Below the pieces are notes generated by a model that saw only the letters and a list, made by a program, of their open reading frames with translations, was not told the origin of the DNA and did not search any database. Shown piece after piece: positions 34,116 to 41,743 of a stretch of 43,457 bases of DNA; position 1 is the first letter of the stretch; every line of letters begins with the position of its first letter. A program made the translations under genes and the position numbers. The stretch is from Streptomyces milbemycinicus (GTDB lineage Bacteria; Actinomycetota; Actinomycetes; Streptomycetales; Streptomycetaceae). The stretch covers positions 1 through 43,457 of the forward strand of contig NZ_MUNE01000079.1 in assembly GCF_002154605.1 (NCBI RefSeq). The letters run 5' to 3'.

Positions 34116-35312
34116 GTGCGACGTCCTGGTGTGACCACTGTGCTCGCCTCCGCTGCCGCGTTGCTGCTCGCGGCGGGCTGCTCGTCCGGTGATGGCGGGC
34201 CGAACCCCTTCGGGGGCCGCACAAGCGCCTCCGGCCCCTCGAAATCCGGGTCCGGTGGCGACTCCCCGCCCTCGGGAGGGCTTTCCTCCTCCCCCTCTTC
34301 CGCGCCGGCCGCCCCCAGCAAGGGCACGGCGAAGGTGGTCCGCACGCTCACCACCAAGCTGGACTCACCGTGGGGGCTGGCCCCGCTGCCCGATGGAAAT
34401 CTGCTGGTCGCCTCGCGCGACACGGGCAAGATCTTCAAGGTCGACGGGACCAGCGGGCAGAAGACGGAGGTGGGCTCGGTCCCGGGCGTCTCCCCCAGCG
34501 GCGAGGGAGGGCTGCTCGGCCTGGCGGTCTCCCCCGACTACGGGGCGAATCCGATGGTGTACGCGTACTTCACCACCGCATCGGACAACCGCATCGCCCG
34601 CATGTCCTACGACGACAAGCGCCCCGCCGGCGCCCAGCTCGGCGCCCCGGACACGATCTTCAAGGGCATCCCCAAGGGCGCGATTCACAACGGCGGCCGG
34701 ATCGCCTTCGGCCCCGACAAGATGCTCTATGCGGGCACGGGCGAGACCGGCGACCGCGAGCTCGCCCAGGACCAGGATTCGCTCGGGGGCAAGATTCTGC
34801 GGATGACCCCGGAGGGCGAGCCGGCCCATGGCAATCCTCAGGCCGACTCGGTGGTGTATTCCTATGGCCACCGCAATGTGCAGGGCCTGGCCTGGGACAT
34901 GGACAAGCGGCTGTGGGCCGCCGAGTTCGGGCAGGACACCTGGGACGAGCTCAATCTGATCCAGCCCGGCAAGAACTACGGCTGGCCCGAGGTCGAGGGC
35001 AAGGCCGACAAGGAGGGGTTCGTCGATCCGGTCGAGCAGTGGAAGCCGAAGGACGCCTCGCCCAGCGGTATCGCATACGCCAAGGGCTCGATCTGGGTGG
35101 CGGGGCTGCGCGGGGAGCGGCTGTGGCGCATTCCCTTGGACGGCGCCCGGCCTGCGGGGAAGCCTCAGTCGTTCTTGGACGGGAAGTACGGGCGGCTGCG
35201 GTCGGTGGTGGCGACGGACGACGGCGGGCTGTGGGTGACGACAAGCAATACGGACGGGCGCGGGAAACCAGGGAAGGAGGACGACCGGATTCTGAAGCTG
35301 AAGATCTCCTGA
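34116..35312 (+). CDS. PQQ-dependent sugar dehydrogenase family lipoprotein
   Basis: A 398-residue lipoprotein. The signal VRRPGVTTVLASAAALLLAAGC has a lipobox (LAAGC), then a Ser/Gly/Pro-rich linker of about 60 residues. A six-bladed soluble glucose/sorbosone dehydrogenase propeller follows: GGLLGLAVSPDYGANPMVYA, HNGGRIAFGPDKMLYAGTGE, SYGHRNVQGLAWD, AEFGQDTWDELNLIQPGKNY. This Asd-type fold oxidises aldoses with PQQ and calcium outside the membrane, although many members have no proven cofactor. The GTG at 34116 follows GGAGAGG at nine bases. No PQQ synthesis genes are in view. Confidence 0.9.
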   Translation: MRRPGVTTVLASAAALLLAAGCSSGDGGPNPFGGRTSASGPSKSGSGGDSPPSGGLSSSPSSAPAAPSKGTAKVVRTLTTKLDSPWGLAPLPDGNLLVASRDTGKIFKVDGTSGQKTEVGSVPGVSPSGEGGLLGLAVSPDYGANPMVYAYFTTASDNRIARMSYDDKRPAGAQLGAPDTIFKGIPKGAIHNGGRIAFGPDKMLYAGTGETGDRELAQDQDSLGGKILRMTPEGEPAHGNPQADSVVYSYGHRNVQGLAWDMDKRLWAAEFGQDTWDELNLIQPGKNYGWPEVEGKADKEGFVDPVEQWKPKDASPSGIAYAKGSIWVAGLRGERLWRIPLDGARPAGKPQSFLDGKYGRLRSVVATDDGGLWVTTSNTDGRGKPGKEDDRILKLKIS

Positions 35313-35411
35313 CGGGAAGGTCCGCTGGGCGGAAGGTCACACAACGGACCCGGGGGGGATCAGCGGGGCAGCGCTTAGACTGGCGGGAGTCGTTTGCCCC
35401 TGGGGGTCGCC

Positions 35412-35579
35412 GTGTTCAACATCATCGAGGAACTGTTCTCGCCGGGCCGTAAGAACACCGAAGAAGAGCGCAACCGGCTGGAGTTGACCGTGGACGACGT
35501 GGGCAACGGCGACAACCCGTGGAAGGGGCCGATCGACCTGGATTCCGGCCAGGTGATCATCCGCCCCCGCCAGGGCTGA
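35412..35579 (+). CDS. DUF6191 domain protein (55 aa)
   Basis: A small acidic soluble protein: VFNIIEELFSPGRKNTEEER, then LTVDDVGNGDNPWKGPIDLD and SGQVIIRP. This pattern fits DUF6191, short proteins common in Streptomyces with no known role. The GTG at 35412 has a G-rich site upstream; a frame from 35394 would add six residues. It lies 99 bases after the sugar dehydrogenase and may be transcribed on its own. Confidence 0.8.
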   Translation: MFNIIEELFSPGRKNTEEERNRLELTVDDVGNGDNPWKGPIDLDSGQVIIRPRQG

Positions 35580-35761
35580 GACCCGCCGAGTCTGAGCCCG
35601 GCCTGGTCAAGCCTGAGCCCGGCCCGGCCAGACCTGACCCCGGATCCGCCGGGCCTGCCCCAGCCCGACCCCGACCAGAGCCCAGTCAGCCAGAGCCCGG
35701 TCGGAGCGCAGCCGCCACGCCCCCGGCGCGCGCCCTCGGGAGCGGGTCGGTGCGCGTCGGC
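35580..35761. repeat. C/G-rich degenerate repeats between DUF6191 and LuxR-type genes
   Basis: CCTGAGCCCGGCC-like units recur in loose direct repeats at 35590-35710 with no coding frame on either strand. No clear terminator hairpin stands out. Confidence 0.35.
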
Positions 35762-38700
35762 TCAGCGTGCGGCCGCCTCGTCCGCCAGACCGTCCACCAG
35801 CCTCAACCGGTGTGCCACCGCCGCCGCCTCGCCACGGCCCGAGACCTCCAGCTTGGCCAGGATGTTGGACACATGCACGCTCGCCGTCTTCGGCGAGATG
35901 AACAGCTCCTCGGCGATCTGGCGGTTGCTGCGCCCCAGGGCCACCAGCCGCAGCACATCACGCTCGCGAGGGGTGAGCCCAAGGGCCTCGGCGGGGTCGG
36001 TGGGCTCGGCGGCAGGGTCCGGCCGGCTGGTCGCGGTCGCGGGGAGGGCGGCGAGCGGGGTGGATACGGGGCCGGAACCGGGGCCGGCGCCGGATCTGGG
36101 GCCGGAGCCAGGGCTGGAACCAGGACCGGCGGGCAGCGGGAGCCGGGCACGACGGGCCAGCAGTTCGATCCCCTCGCGCAGCGGGCGCGCCCCCAGCCGG
36201 GTCGCCGTGGTGTGTGCCGCCGCCAGCGGCTCGGCGACCCGCTCGCGGGCCGCGCCGGAGCTCAGCAGCGCCTCCGCCCAGCGGAAGCGGGCCCGGGCCA
36301 GGGGGTGCGGGCGGTCGAGCCGCTGGAAGGCGGTCACGGCGCCCGCCCAGCGGTCGGCGTCGTCGTGGCCCTCGGCGCGCGCCAGTTCGGCGTCCAGCAG
36401 CAGGCCGTAGGCCCGCCACACCGGCACCGGCTGCGCCAGCCGCTTGGCGGCCGCCCGGATCCGGGCCAGCGCCTCGGCCCGGCCGGGCTCGGCGGCGGGC
36501 AGCCCGCGGGCGTCCGCCTCGGCCGCGGCGGCGGCCACCAGCAGCGGCCAGGTGTAGCGCTGCATGCCGATGCGGAGGCCGTCCTCCAGTGTCTGGTCGA
36601 CAAGCTCGCGGACCTCCAGGATCCGGCCACGGGCCGCAGCGAGTTGGAGGAAGAGATGGGTCAGCGGAATGGAGAACTGCGGCTCGGGGATGAGGTCTTC
36701 CTGCTGCGCCCGGGCCACCGCCAGCTCGCGCTCCGCGGTGTCCCAGTCGCCCCGCGCCAGCGCCAGCCGGGCGAAGCGGTTCAGTGCGATACGGCACGAC
36801 TTGTTGCCGATCGCCAGGCGCCGGGTGGTGACCGCGGCCTCCTCCGCCTCGGCCCAGCGGCCCAGCGACAGCAGCGACTCGGCCATGTTCCCGAACACCC
36901 ACGCCAGGGAGTCCGGCAGTCCGAAGCGGTCCAGTATCCGCACGCCCTTCTCGGCGACCTCGACCGCCTCGGCCGACCGGCCGAGCCCCTCGAGCCCGGA
37001 GGTCAGATTGACGAAGCAGCGCCCCACGATGCTCACATCGCCCATCTCGATGGCGGCCTCACTGACCTCCCGCATCTCGGCGAGGCCGCCCTCTGTGTCC
37101 CCGGACTCGGCCTTGAAATAGCCCAGCGTCAGCCGGGCGTGGAGCTCGGTGCTCCGGGCGCCGACCAGCCGGGCCAGCTCCACGGCCCGCTCGGCCACCG
37201 CGAAGCCGTCCGGCCCGTGCTTGCGGACCATGCTCCAGCCCGCCGCCTGCGCCAGCACATCGGCGTGCACGGCGGACGGTGGCAGTCCGCGCACCAGCTC
37301 CTCGGCCCGGCCGAGCTCGGCCCAGCCGTCGGCGCGCCCCAACGACCCCACCAGCTTGGACTTCTGGGTCCAGAACCATGCGGCCCGCAGCGGGTCCTGG
37401 CGCTCGTCCAGCGTGCGCAGCGCCCGGTTGGTGACGGTCAGCGCCCGCTCCCGCTGCCCGGACCTGTTCGCCGCCACCACGAGCTCGGCCAGCAGGTCCA
37501 GATGGCGCAGCGCCTCGTCGTCGCAGCCGCACGCCGGGTACGCCTCGGCGTAGTCGAGGGGGCGCTGCGCCTGGCGTATCTGCTCGGGGACGTCCTCCCA
37601 CAGCTCCATGGCGCGCTCCAGCAGCCGCACCTGCTCGGCGTGCGCATACCGCCGCCGGGCCTCGACGGAGGCCCGCAGCACGGCGGGCAGGGCCTTGGCC
37701 GGGTCGTGGGCGTGGTACCAGTAGCTGGCCAGCCGGGCGGCGCGCTCATCGCACCGCACCAGCGCGGGCTCGGCCTCCAGCGCCTCCGCGTAGCGCCGGT
37801 TGATACGGGAGCGCTCGCCGGGCAGCAGATCGTCGGCCACCGCCTCGCGGACGAGGGCGTGGCGGAAGCGGTAGCCGCTGTCGTCGCCCGAGGGCCGCAG
37901 GATATTGGCGCCGACGGCGACGCGCAGCGCGTCGATGAGGTCGTCCTCGCCGAGCCGGACGGCCGCGCGCAGCAGTTCGTACTCCACGGTGGAGCCGCCC
38001 TCGGCGAGGATGCGCACCACCTGCTGGGCCTCCTCGGGCAGCGCCTCGACCCGCACCAGCAGCAGATCGCGCAGCGATTCGCTGAGCCCCGTGGAGCAGC
38101 CCTCGCTGATGCTGCGGGCGATCTCCTCGACGAAGAAGGCGTTTCCGTCGCTGCGCTCGAAGACGCGGTCGACCAGCGCCCGGTCGGGCCGGGCGCCGTA
38201 GATCCCGGCTATCTGGGCGCGGACTTCGGAGCGGTTGAAGCGCGGCAGCTCGATACGGCGCACGGCCCGCATCCGGTCGATCTCAGCGAGGAAGGGGCGC
38301 AGCGGGTGGCGGCGGTGGATGTCGTCGGAGCGGTAGGTCGCGACGACCAGCAGCCGGGCGCTGATCAGGGAGCGGAAGAGATAGCCCAGCAGCTCGCGGG
38401 TGGAGCGGTCGGCCCAGTGCAGATCCTCGACCACGACGACCAGCGTCCGGTCGGCGGCCAGCCGCTCCAGCAGCCGGACGGTGAGCTCGAAGAGCCGGGC
38501 GCGGCTGTCCTCCTCGCGCGATTCGCGGGCCGTCTCGCCCAGTTCGGGCAGCAGCCGGGCCAGCTCGCCCTCCTGCCCGGCGACGGCCCGGTCCAGTTCG
38601 TCCCCCAGCTTGCGGCGCAGCGAGCGCAGCACGGTGGACACGGGGGCGAACGGCAGGCCGTCCACGCCGATTTCCACGCATCCGCCGACCGCGGCGATGG

Positions 38701-38971
38701 CCCCGGCGGCGGTGGCCCCGATCAGGAACTCGTCCACGAGCCGGCTCTTGCCGACCCCCGCCTCCCCTCCGACGAGCAGCACCTGCGGCTCGCCCGCGGC
38801 GGCGCGGGCGAGCGCGTCGGTAAGGGTGGACAGTTCCTCGGCGCGGCCGACGAACACCGGGCTGACTGAGGTGTGGTGCACGCCGTCGAGGATCGCACAG
38901 GGGTCCGACAGCGGGGTAAGGGTTTGAGCTGCGCCTTGCGCCACAGTCGCGGCCGCGACTGTGGCGCCCAT
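35762..38971 (-). CDS. Large LuxR-family (LAL-type) ATPase regulator
   Basis: A regulator of about 1069 residues. An N-terminal AAA/STAND ATPase has Walker A VLLVGGEAGVGKSRLVDEF and Walker B-like LVVVVEDLHWADRS. A long alpha-helical TPR-like middle follows. The C-terminal LuxR helix-turn-helix reads LTPRERDVLRLVALGRSNRQ, then FISPKTASVHVSNILAKLEV. LAL regulators switch on pathways in response to ligands or proteins. A Pro/Gly/Ser linker of about 30 residues (GPGSSPGSGPRSGAGPGSGP) precedes the HTH. The start is uncertain: ATG 38971 lies next to a 30-bp palindrome, a GTG at 39106 would include five 18-bp repeats, and neither has a good ribosome site. Confidence 0.85.
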   Translation of the reverse strand: MGATVAAATVAQGAAQTLTPLSDPCAILDGVHHTSVSPVFVGRAEELSTLTDALARAAAGEPQVLLVGGEAGVGKSRLVDEFLIGATAAGAIAAVGGCVEIGVDGLPFAPVSTVLRSLRRKLGDELDRAVAGQEGELARLLPELGETARESREEDSRARLFELTVRLLERLAADRTLVVVVEDLHWADRSTRELLGYLFRSLISARLLVVATYRSDDIHRRHPLRPFLAEIDRMRAVRRIELPRFNRSEVRAQIAGIYGARPDRALVDRVFERSDGNAFFVEEIARSISEGCSTGLSESLRDLLLVRVEALPEEAQQVVRILAEGGSTVEYELLRAAVRLGEDDLIDALRVAVGANILRPSGDDSGYRFRHALVREAVADDLLPGERSRINRRYAEALEAEPALVRCDERAARLASYWYHAHDPAKALPAVLRASVEARRRYAHAEQVRLLERAMELWEDVPEQIRQAQRPLDYAEAYPACGCDDEALRHLDLLAELVVAANRSGQRERALTVTNRALRTLDERQDPLRAAWFWTQKSKLVGSLGRADGWAELGRAEELVRGLPPSAVHADVLAQAAGWSMVRKHGPDGFAVAERAVELARLVGARSTELHARLTLGYFKAESGDTEGGLAEMREVSEAAIEMGDVSIVGRCFVNLTSGLEGLGRSAEAVEVAEKGVRILDRFGLPDSLAWVFGNMAESLLSLGRWAEAEEAAVTTRRLAIGNKSCRIALNRFARLALARGDWDTAERELAVARAQQEDLIPEPQFSIPLTHLFLQLAAARGRILEVRELVDQTLEDGLRIGMQRYTWPLLVAAAAAEADARGLPAAEPGRAEALARIRAAAKRLAQPVPVWRAYGLLLDAELARAEGHDDADRWAGAVTAFQRLDRPHPLARARFRWAEALLSSGAARERVAEPLAAAHTTATRLGARPLREGIELLARRARLPLPAGPGSSPGSGPRSGAGPGSGPVSTPLAALPATATSRPDPAAEPTDPAEALGLTPRERDVLRLVALGRSNRQIAEELFISPKTASVHVSNILAKLEVSGRGEAAAVAHRLRLVDGLADEAAAR
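38938..38967. repeat. 30-bp perfect palindrome at the start of the LuxR-type gene
   Basis: Each half (38938-38952) is exactly complementary to the other (38953-38967), centred on CGCGG/CCGCG. In the long frame it codes for an Ala/Thr/Val-rich segment. It may be an operator or an RNA hairpin in the leader if translation starts further in. Confidence 0.7.
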
Positions 38972-39004
38972 GGCAGTGGTGGCCACGACGTGAGCGATAT
39001 CACG

Positions 39005-39094
39005 AACCCCCGCGGTACGCGGCACCCCCGCAGTAGGCGGGACCCCTGCGGTACGCGGCACCCCCGCAGTGCACGGCACCCCCGCGCTACGCGG
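39005..39094. repeat. Five tandem 18-bp repeats
   Basis: Unit close to NACCCCCGCRGTACGCGG at 39005, 39023, 39041, 39059 and 39077. Each unit equals six codons, so on the minus strand it would read as repeats of (P/R)-x-T-A-G-V if the LuxR-type gene starts upstream. Confidence 0.75.
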
Positions 39095-39123
39095 TACGGG
39101 CAGCACGGCGCGCGGCCAGGCCG

Positions 39124-39315
39124 TCAGGCCACGGTGCCGTACGCCCGCGGCGTACGGCCGCCGTCCTGCCGGTCCGCACTCCTCACCCGCCTCCCGGGTT
39201 CATCGGCGGCGGATCGGCCCCTGCCCTCGCGCCGGGCCTCGCGGGCCAGCCGGTACGCGGCGGCCTCGCGCAGCGCCTCGGCCTCGCGGATCTTGAACAG
39301 TTCGTGGTGGAACAT
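39124..39315 (-). CDS. Small conserved hypothetical protein (63 aa)
   Basis: Reads MFHHELFKIREAEALREAAA, then a charged Arg/Glu helix (YRLAREARREGRGRSA). The N-terminal amphipathic helix is of a kind often seen beside Streptomyces regulators and is soluble and basic. The ATG at 39315 has GAGGAG nine bases upstream, which rules out the longer frame to 39417. It lies upstream of the LuxR-type gene on the same strand. Function unknown. Confidence 0.7.
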   Translation of the reverse strand: MFHHELFKIREAEALREAAAYRLAREARREGRGRSAADEPGRRVRSADRQDGGRTPRAYGTVA

Positions 39316-39415
39316 GGTGTTCTCCTCGGTGACGTAGGTGGCTCGGTGACGGATTCCCGTATGTGACGGGGTCTTCAGCACCCCTCCACCTTCGCCCTCA
39401 AGGGGGGTCCCCCAC

Positions 39416-39433
39416 ATCGGGCGAGTGCCCGAT
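39416..39433 (-). terminator. Hairpin after the MFS gene
   Basis: ATCGGGC (39416-39422) and GCCCGAT (39427-39433) form a perfect 7-bp stem with loop GAGT, 20 bases past the MFS stop codon. Confidence 0.5.
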
Positions 39434-39452
39434 CTTCGCCCGCCCCGGGGCC

Positions 39453-40652
39453 TTAGGCCTCCAGGGCCTCACCCTCCGCAGGGGCCTTAGGACGTCCCTC
39501 CGGCCTTAGGCCCGGCGCCAGCGCCAGGGTGACCGCGAGGGAGGCCGCCGCCATGACGGCCATCGCCGTCGCGGGCGAGGTGTGCTGGGCGACGGCGCCC
39601 GCGAGGGCGGCTCCGACGCCCTGCATGGTGAGCATGCCCGAGGAGTGCAGCCCGAGCGCGTGCCCGCTCAGCTCCTCGGGCGTCAGCGCCATCAGCCGCT
39701 CCTGGAGCAGCAGGCTCGCCGCGTAGCCGACCGAGGCGAGGGTGACCGCGGCCACGGCGAGCGGCAGCGCCGGGTGCAGGGCGAAGACCAGGTACGGGGC
39801 GGCGAGCAGCAGCCGCAGCGGGGCGCCCAGCCGCTCTCGCCACCGGGGCGGTACGAACCGGCCGGTCACGGTGTCACCGATGAGCATGCCGAGGGCGGCG
39901 CAGGCCAGCAGCAGCCCCGCGTTCCGGGGCGCGTAGGGGACGAAGAGGGATTCACAGCCGACGATCAGCCCGTTGGGCACCCACAGCGCGAGATAGACAT
40001 AGCGGCGCGGTACGGAGGACCACAGCCGGGCGTTGTCGCGCCAGGTCGCGGCGATCGACGGCCGCCCGGCGGCGCGCGGCGGCCGTCGGCTGAGCCCGAA
40101 GCGGGCGACGGCCGCGGCGGCGAGGTAGAGGGCGGCGGCGGTGAGCAGGGTGCCGCGCGGCGACACAGCCGTCACCAGTACGCCGCCGACGGCGTAGCCG
40201 CAGATCTGCGTGGTGCCCGCGGACATGTTGAGCACGGAGCGGCCGAGCAGATAGCCCTCCCGCGCCAGGATCTCGTTGAGCAGCCCGGACCGTACCCCGC
40301 CGCCCAGCGAGGCGGTCGCCCCGAGGGCGAGGAGGACCGCGAAGAGGGCCGCCGTCGGCAGGCCGGGGACGGCCTGAAGGGCGGTGCCGAGGGCGAAGAA
40401 CAGCGACAGGCCGCAGATCGCCGCGCGCGGCGGCAGCCGGTCGGCGGCCGACAGCAGCAGCGTCGCGCCGACCACCTGGGCCAGGTTGGGGCCGAACATG
40501 CTGAGGGCGGACAGCAGCGGTGAGCCGGTCGCCGCGTAGACCAGCGTGCCCAGGGCCAGTCCGCTCACCGTCGAACCGGCCACCTGCAGGGTGCTGGTGA
40601 GGAAGAGCGGGGTGAACTCCGGTGCGGCGAAGAGCTCTCGGTAGGTGCGCAT
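39453..40652 (-). CDS. MFS transporter (12-TM)
   Basis: A 399-residue major facilitator with about 12 hydrophobic segments. It starts MRTYRELFAAPEFTPLFLTS; the cytoplasmic loop LLSAADRLPPRAAICG replaces the usual motif A, and the second half begins after DNARLWSSVPRRYVYLALWV. The short N-terminus and YRELFAxPEF start are typical of Streptomyces exporters of the DHA3-like group. It is divergent from an ArsR-type regulator with 77 bases between start codons that contain a clear inverted repeat. Substrate unknown. Confidence 0.92.
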   Translation of the reverse strand: MRTYRELFAAPEFTPLFLTSTLQVAGSTVSGLALGTLVYAATGSPLLSALSMFGPNLAQVVGATLLLSAADRLPPRAAICGLSLFFALGTALQAVPGLPTAALFAVLLALGATASLGGGVRSGLLNEILAREGYLLGRSVLNMSAGTTQICGYAVGGVLVTAVSPRGTLLTAAALYLAAAAVARFGLSRRPPRAAGRPSIAATWRDNARLWSSVPRRYVYLALWVPNGLIVGCESLFVPYAPRNAGLLLACAALGMLIGDTVTGRFVPPRWRERLGAPLRLLLAAPYLVFALHPALPLAVAAVTLASVGYAASLLLQERLMALTPEELSGHALGLHSSGMLTMQGVGAALAGAVAQHTSPATAMAVMAAASLAVTLALAPGLRPEGRPKAPAEGEALEA

Positions 40653-40691
40653 GGCCCGGAGTCTCAGCGGTCCCCGCCCGGGGCCGTTACA

Positions 40692-40711
40692 GTTTCGCGC
40701 GGACGCGAAAC
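40692..40711. promoter_or_regulatory. Operator-like inverted repeat between MFS and ArsR-type genes
   Basis: GTTTCGCG-CGGA-CGCGAAAC is a perfect 8-bp-arm palindrome, 18 bases before the regulator ATG. A third GCGAAAC half-site lies at 40723-40729, against the start codon. Confidence 0.65.
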
Positions 40712-40729
40712 GATGGGCTGGGCGAAACC

Positions 40730-41743
40730 ATGGGCTGGTGGCTGGTCAACGCGGACACGCTCGCCGGGAGCCGGTTCGTCGTCTCACCGCTCGCCGAGGC
40801 CACCGCGGGCCTGATCTCCCTGGAGCGGGGCGTGGCCGGGCACCCGGGCGAGCGCGCCTGGCTCGACGCCCATCTGCCCGCCTACCGGGCGCGGCTGTCC
40901 GGCGATCCGCTCACCGCGCTGACCGTACGGGCCGCTCTGGGGCACCGCTGGCTCGCGGACTTCCTCACCCCCACACCCACCGGCGAGGGCGAGCCGGGCT
41001 TCGAGGAGGAGCTGGTGCGGATCCGCGAGACCCCGCCCGAGACCGCCCGCGCCAATCTGGCCGTATCGCTGCGCGGTCCGCTCCCCGACCCGCTGCGCCG
41101 CTCCGATCTCGCGGAGCGCTGCGCCGATGTCCTGGAGTGGGTGTGGACCGAGACGGTGCTGCCCACCTGGCCCCGGCGTCGGCGGATCATCGAGGCGGAT
41201 GTGGTGGCGCGTACGGCGCGGCTGAGCCAGGGCGGCTGGGCGGCCGTGCTGAACGCCATGCGGCCGGGGATGCGGTGGCTCGGGGAGAGCCGGCTGCAGA
41301 TCAATCTCTACGACAACCCGCCGCGGGAGATCTCGGGGGCGCGGCTGCTGTTCGTCCCGGTGACCCCGTACCAGGGCTGGGTCTCCTGGGACGCTCCGCA
41401 CCGTTATGCGGTGGTCTATTCCTGTTCGGGTGCGCTGGCCGAGGCGGACCGGGCCTCGGTGCCCGAGTCACTGGGCCGACTGCTCGGCCCGGCCCGGGCG
41501 GCCGTCCTCGTCCTGCTCGACACCCCGAAGAGCACGACGCAGCTCGTCGCCCTGACCGGTCAGGGGCTGGGGTCGGTGGGCCGCCATCTCAAGGTGCTGC
41601 TCGATGCCCGCCTGGTGCGGCGGCGGCGTGCGGGGCGGTCGGTGCTCTACTACCGGACGGCCGCGGGTGAGGTACTGGTGAAGGCTCAGGGGCAGGGTCA
41701 AGGGCAGGGGCAGGATCAGCGGGGCGCGGCGCCTCGATGCTGA
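40730..41743 (+). CDS. ArsR-family winged-helix regulator (DUF5937-type)
   Basis: A 337-residue regulator. The N-terminal DUF5937-type domain (RFVVSPLAEATAGLISLERG, DLAERCADVLEWVWTETVLP) is followed by a C-terminal winged helix at about residues 265-325: LVLLDTPKSTTQLVALTGQG, then VGRHLKVLLDARLVRRRRAG. The protein lacks the Cys-based metal site of classic ArsR, so it probably senses an organic ligand or none. The ATG at 40730 begins MGWWLVNADTLAGSRF. The C-terminus ends in GQGQGQGQ from a short DNA repeat and overlaps the tail of the MMPL gene by 155 bases. It is divergent from the MFS exporter. Confidence 0.85.
   Translation: MGWWLVNADTLAGSRFVVSPLAEATAGLISLERGVAGHPGERAWLDAHLPAYRARLSGDPLTALTVRAALGHRWLADFLTPTPTGEGEPGFEEELVRIRETPPETARANLAVSLRGPLPDPLRRSDLAERCADVLEWVWTETVLPTWPRRRRIIEADVVARTARLSQGGWAAVLNAMRPGMRWLGESRLQINLYDNPPREISGARLLFVPVTPYQGWVSWDAPHRYAVVYSCSGALAEADRASVPESLGRLLGPARAAVLVLLDTPKSTTQLVALTGQGLGSVGRHLKVLLDARLVRRRRAGRSVLYYRTAAGEVLVKAQGQGQGQGQDQRGAAPRC

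Noticed and set aside
35580..35761. Structured RNA or terminator in the repeat-rich gap
   Set aside because: Only loose direct repeats are visible; no long stem could be drawn by eye.
39005..39094. Possible CRISPR array
   Set aside because: Five 18-bp units are directly adjacent with no spacers, so this is a simple tandem repeat.
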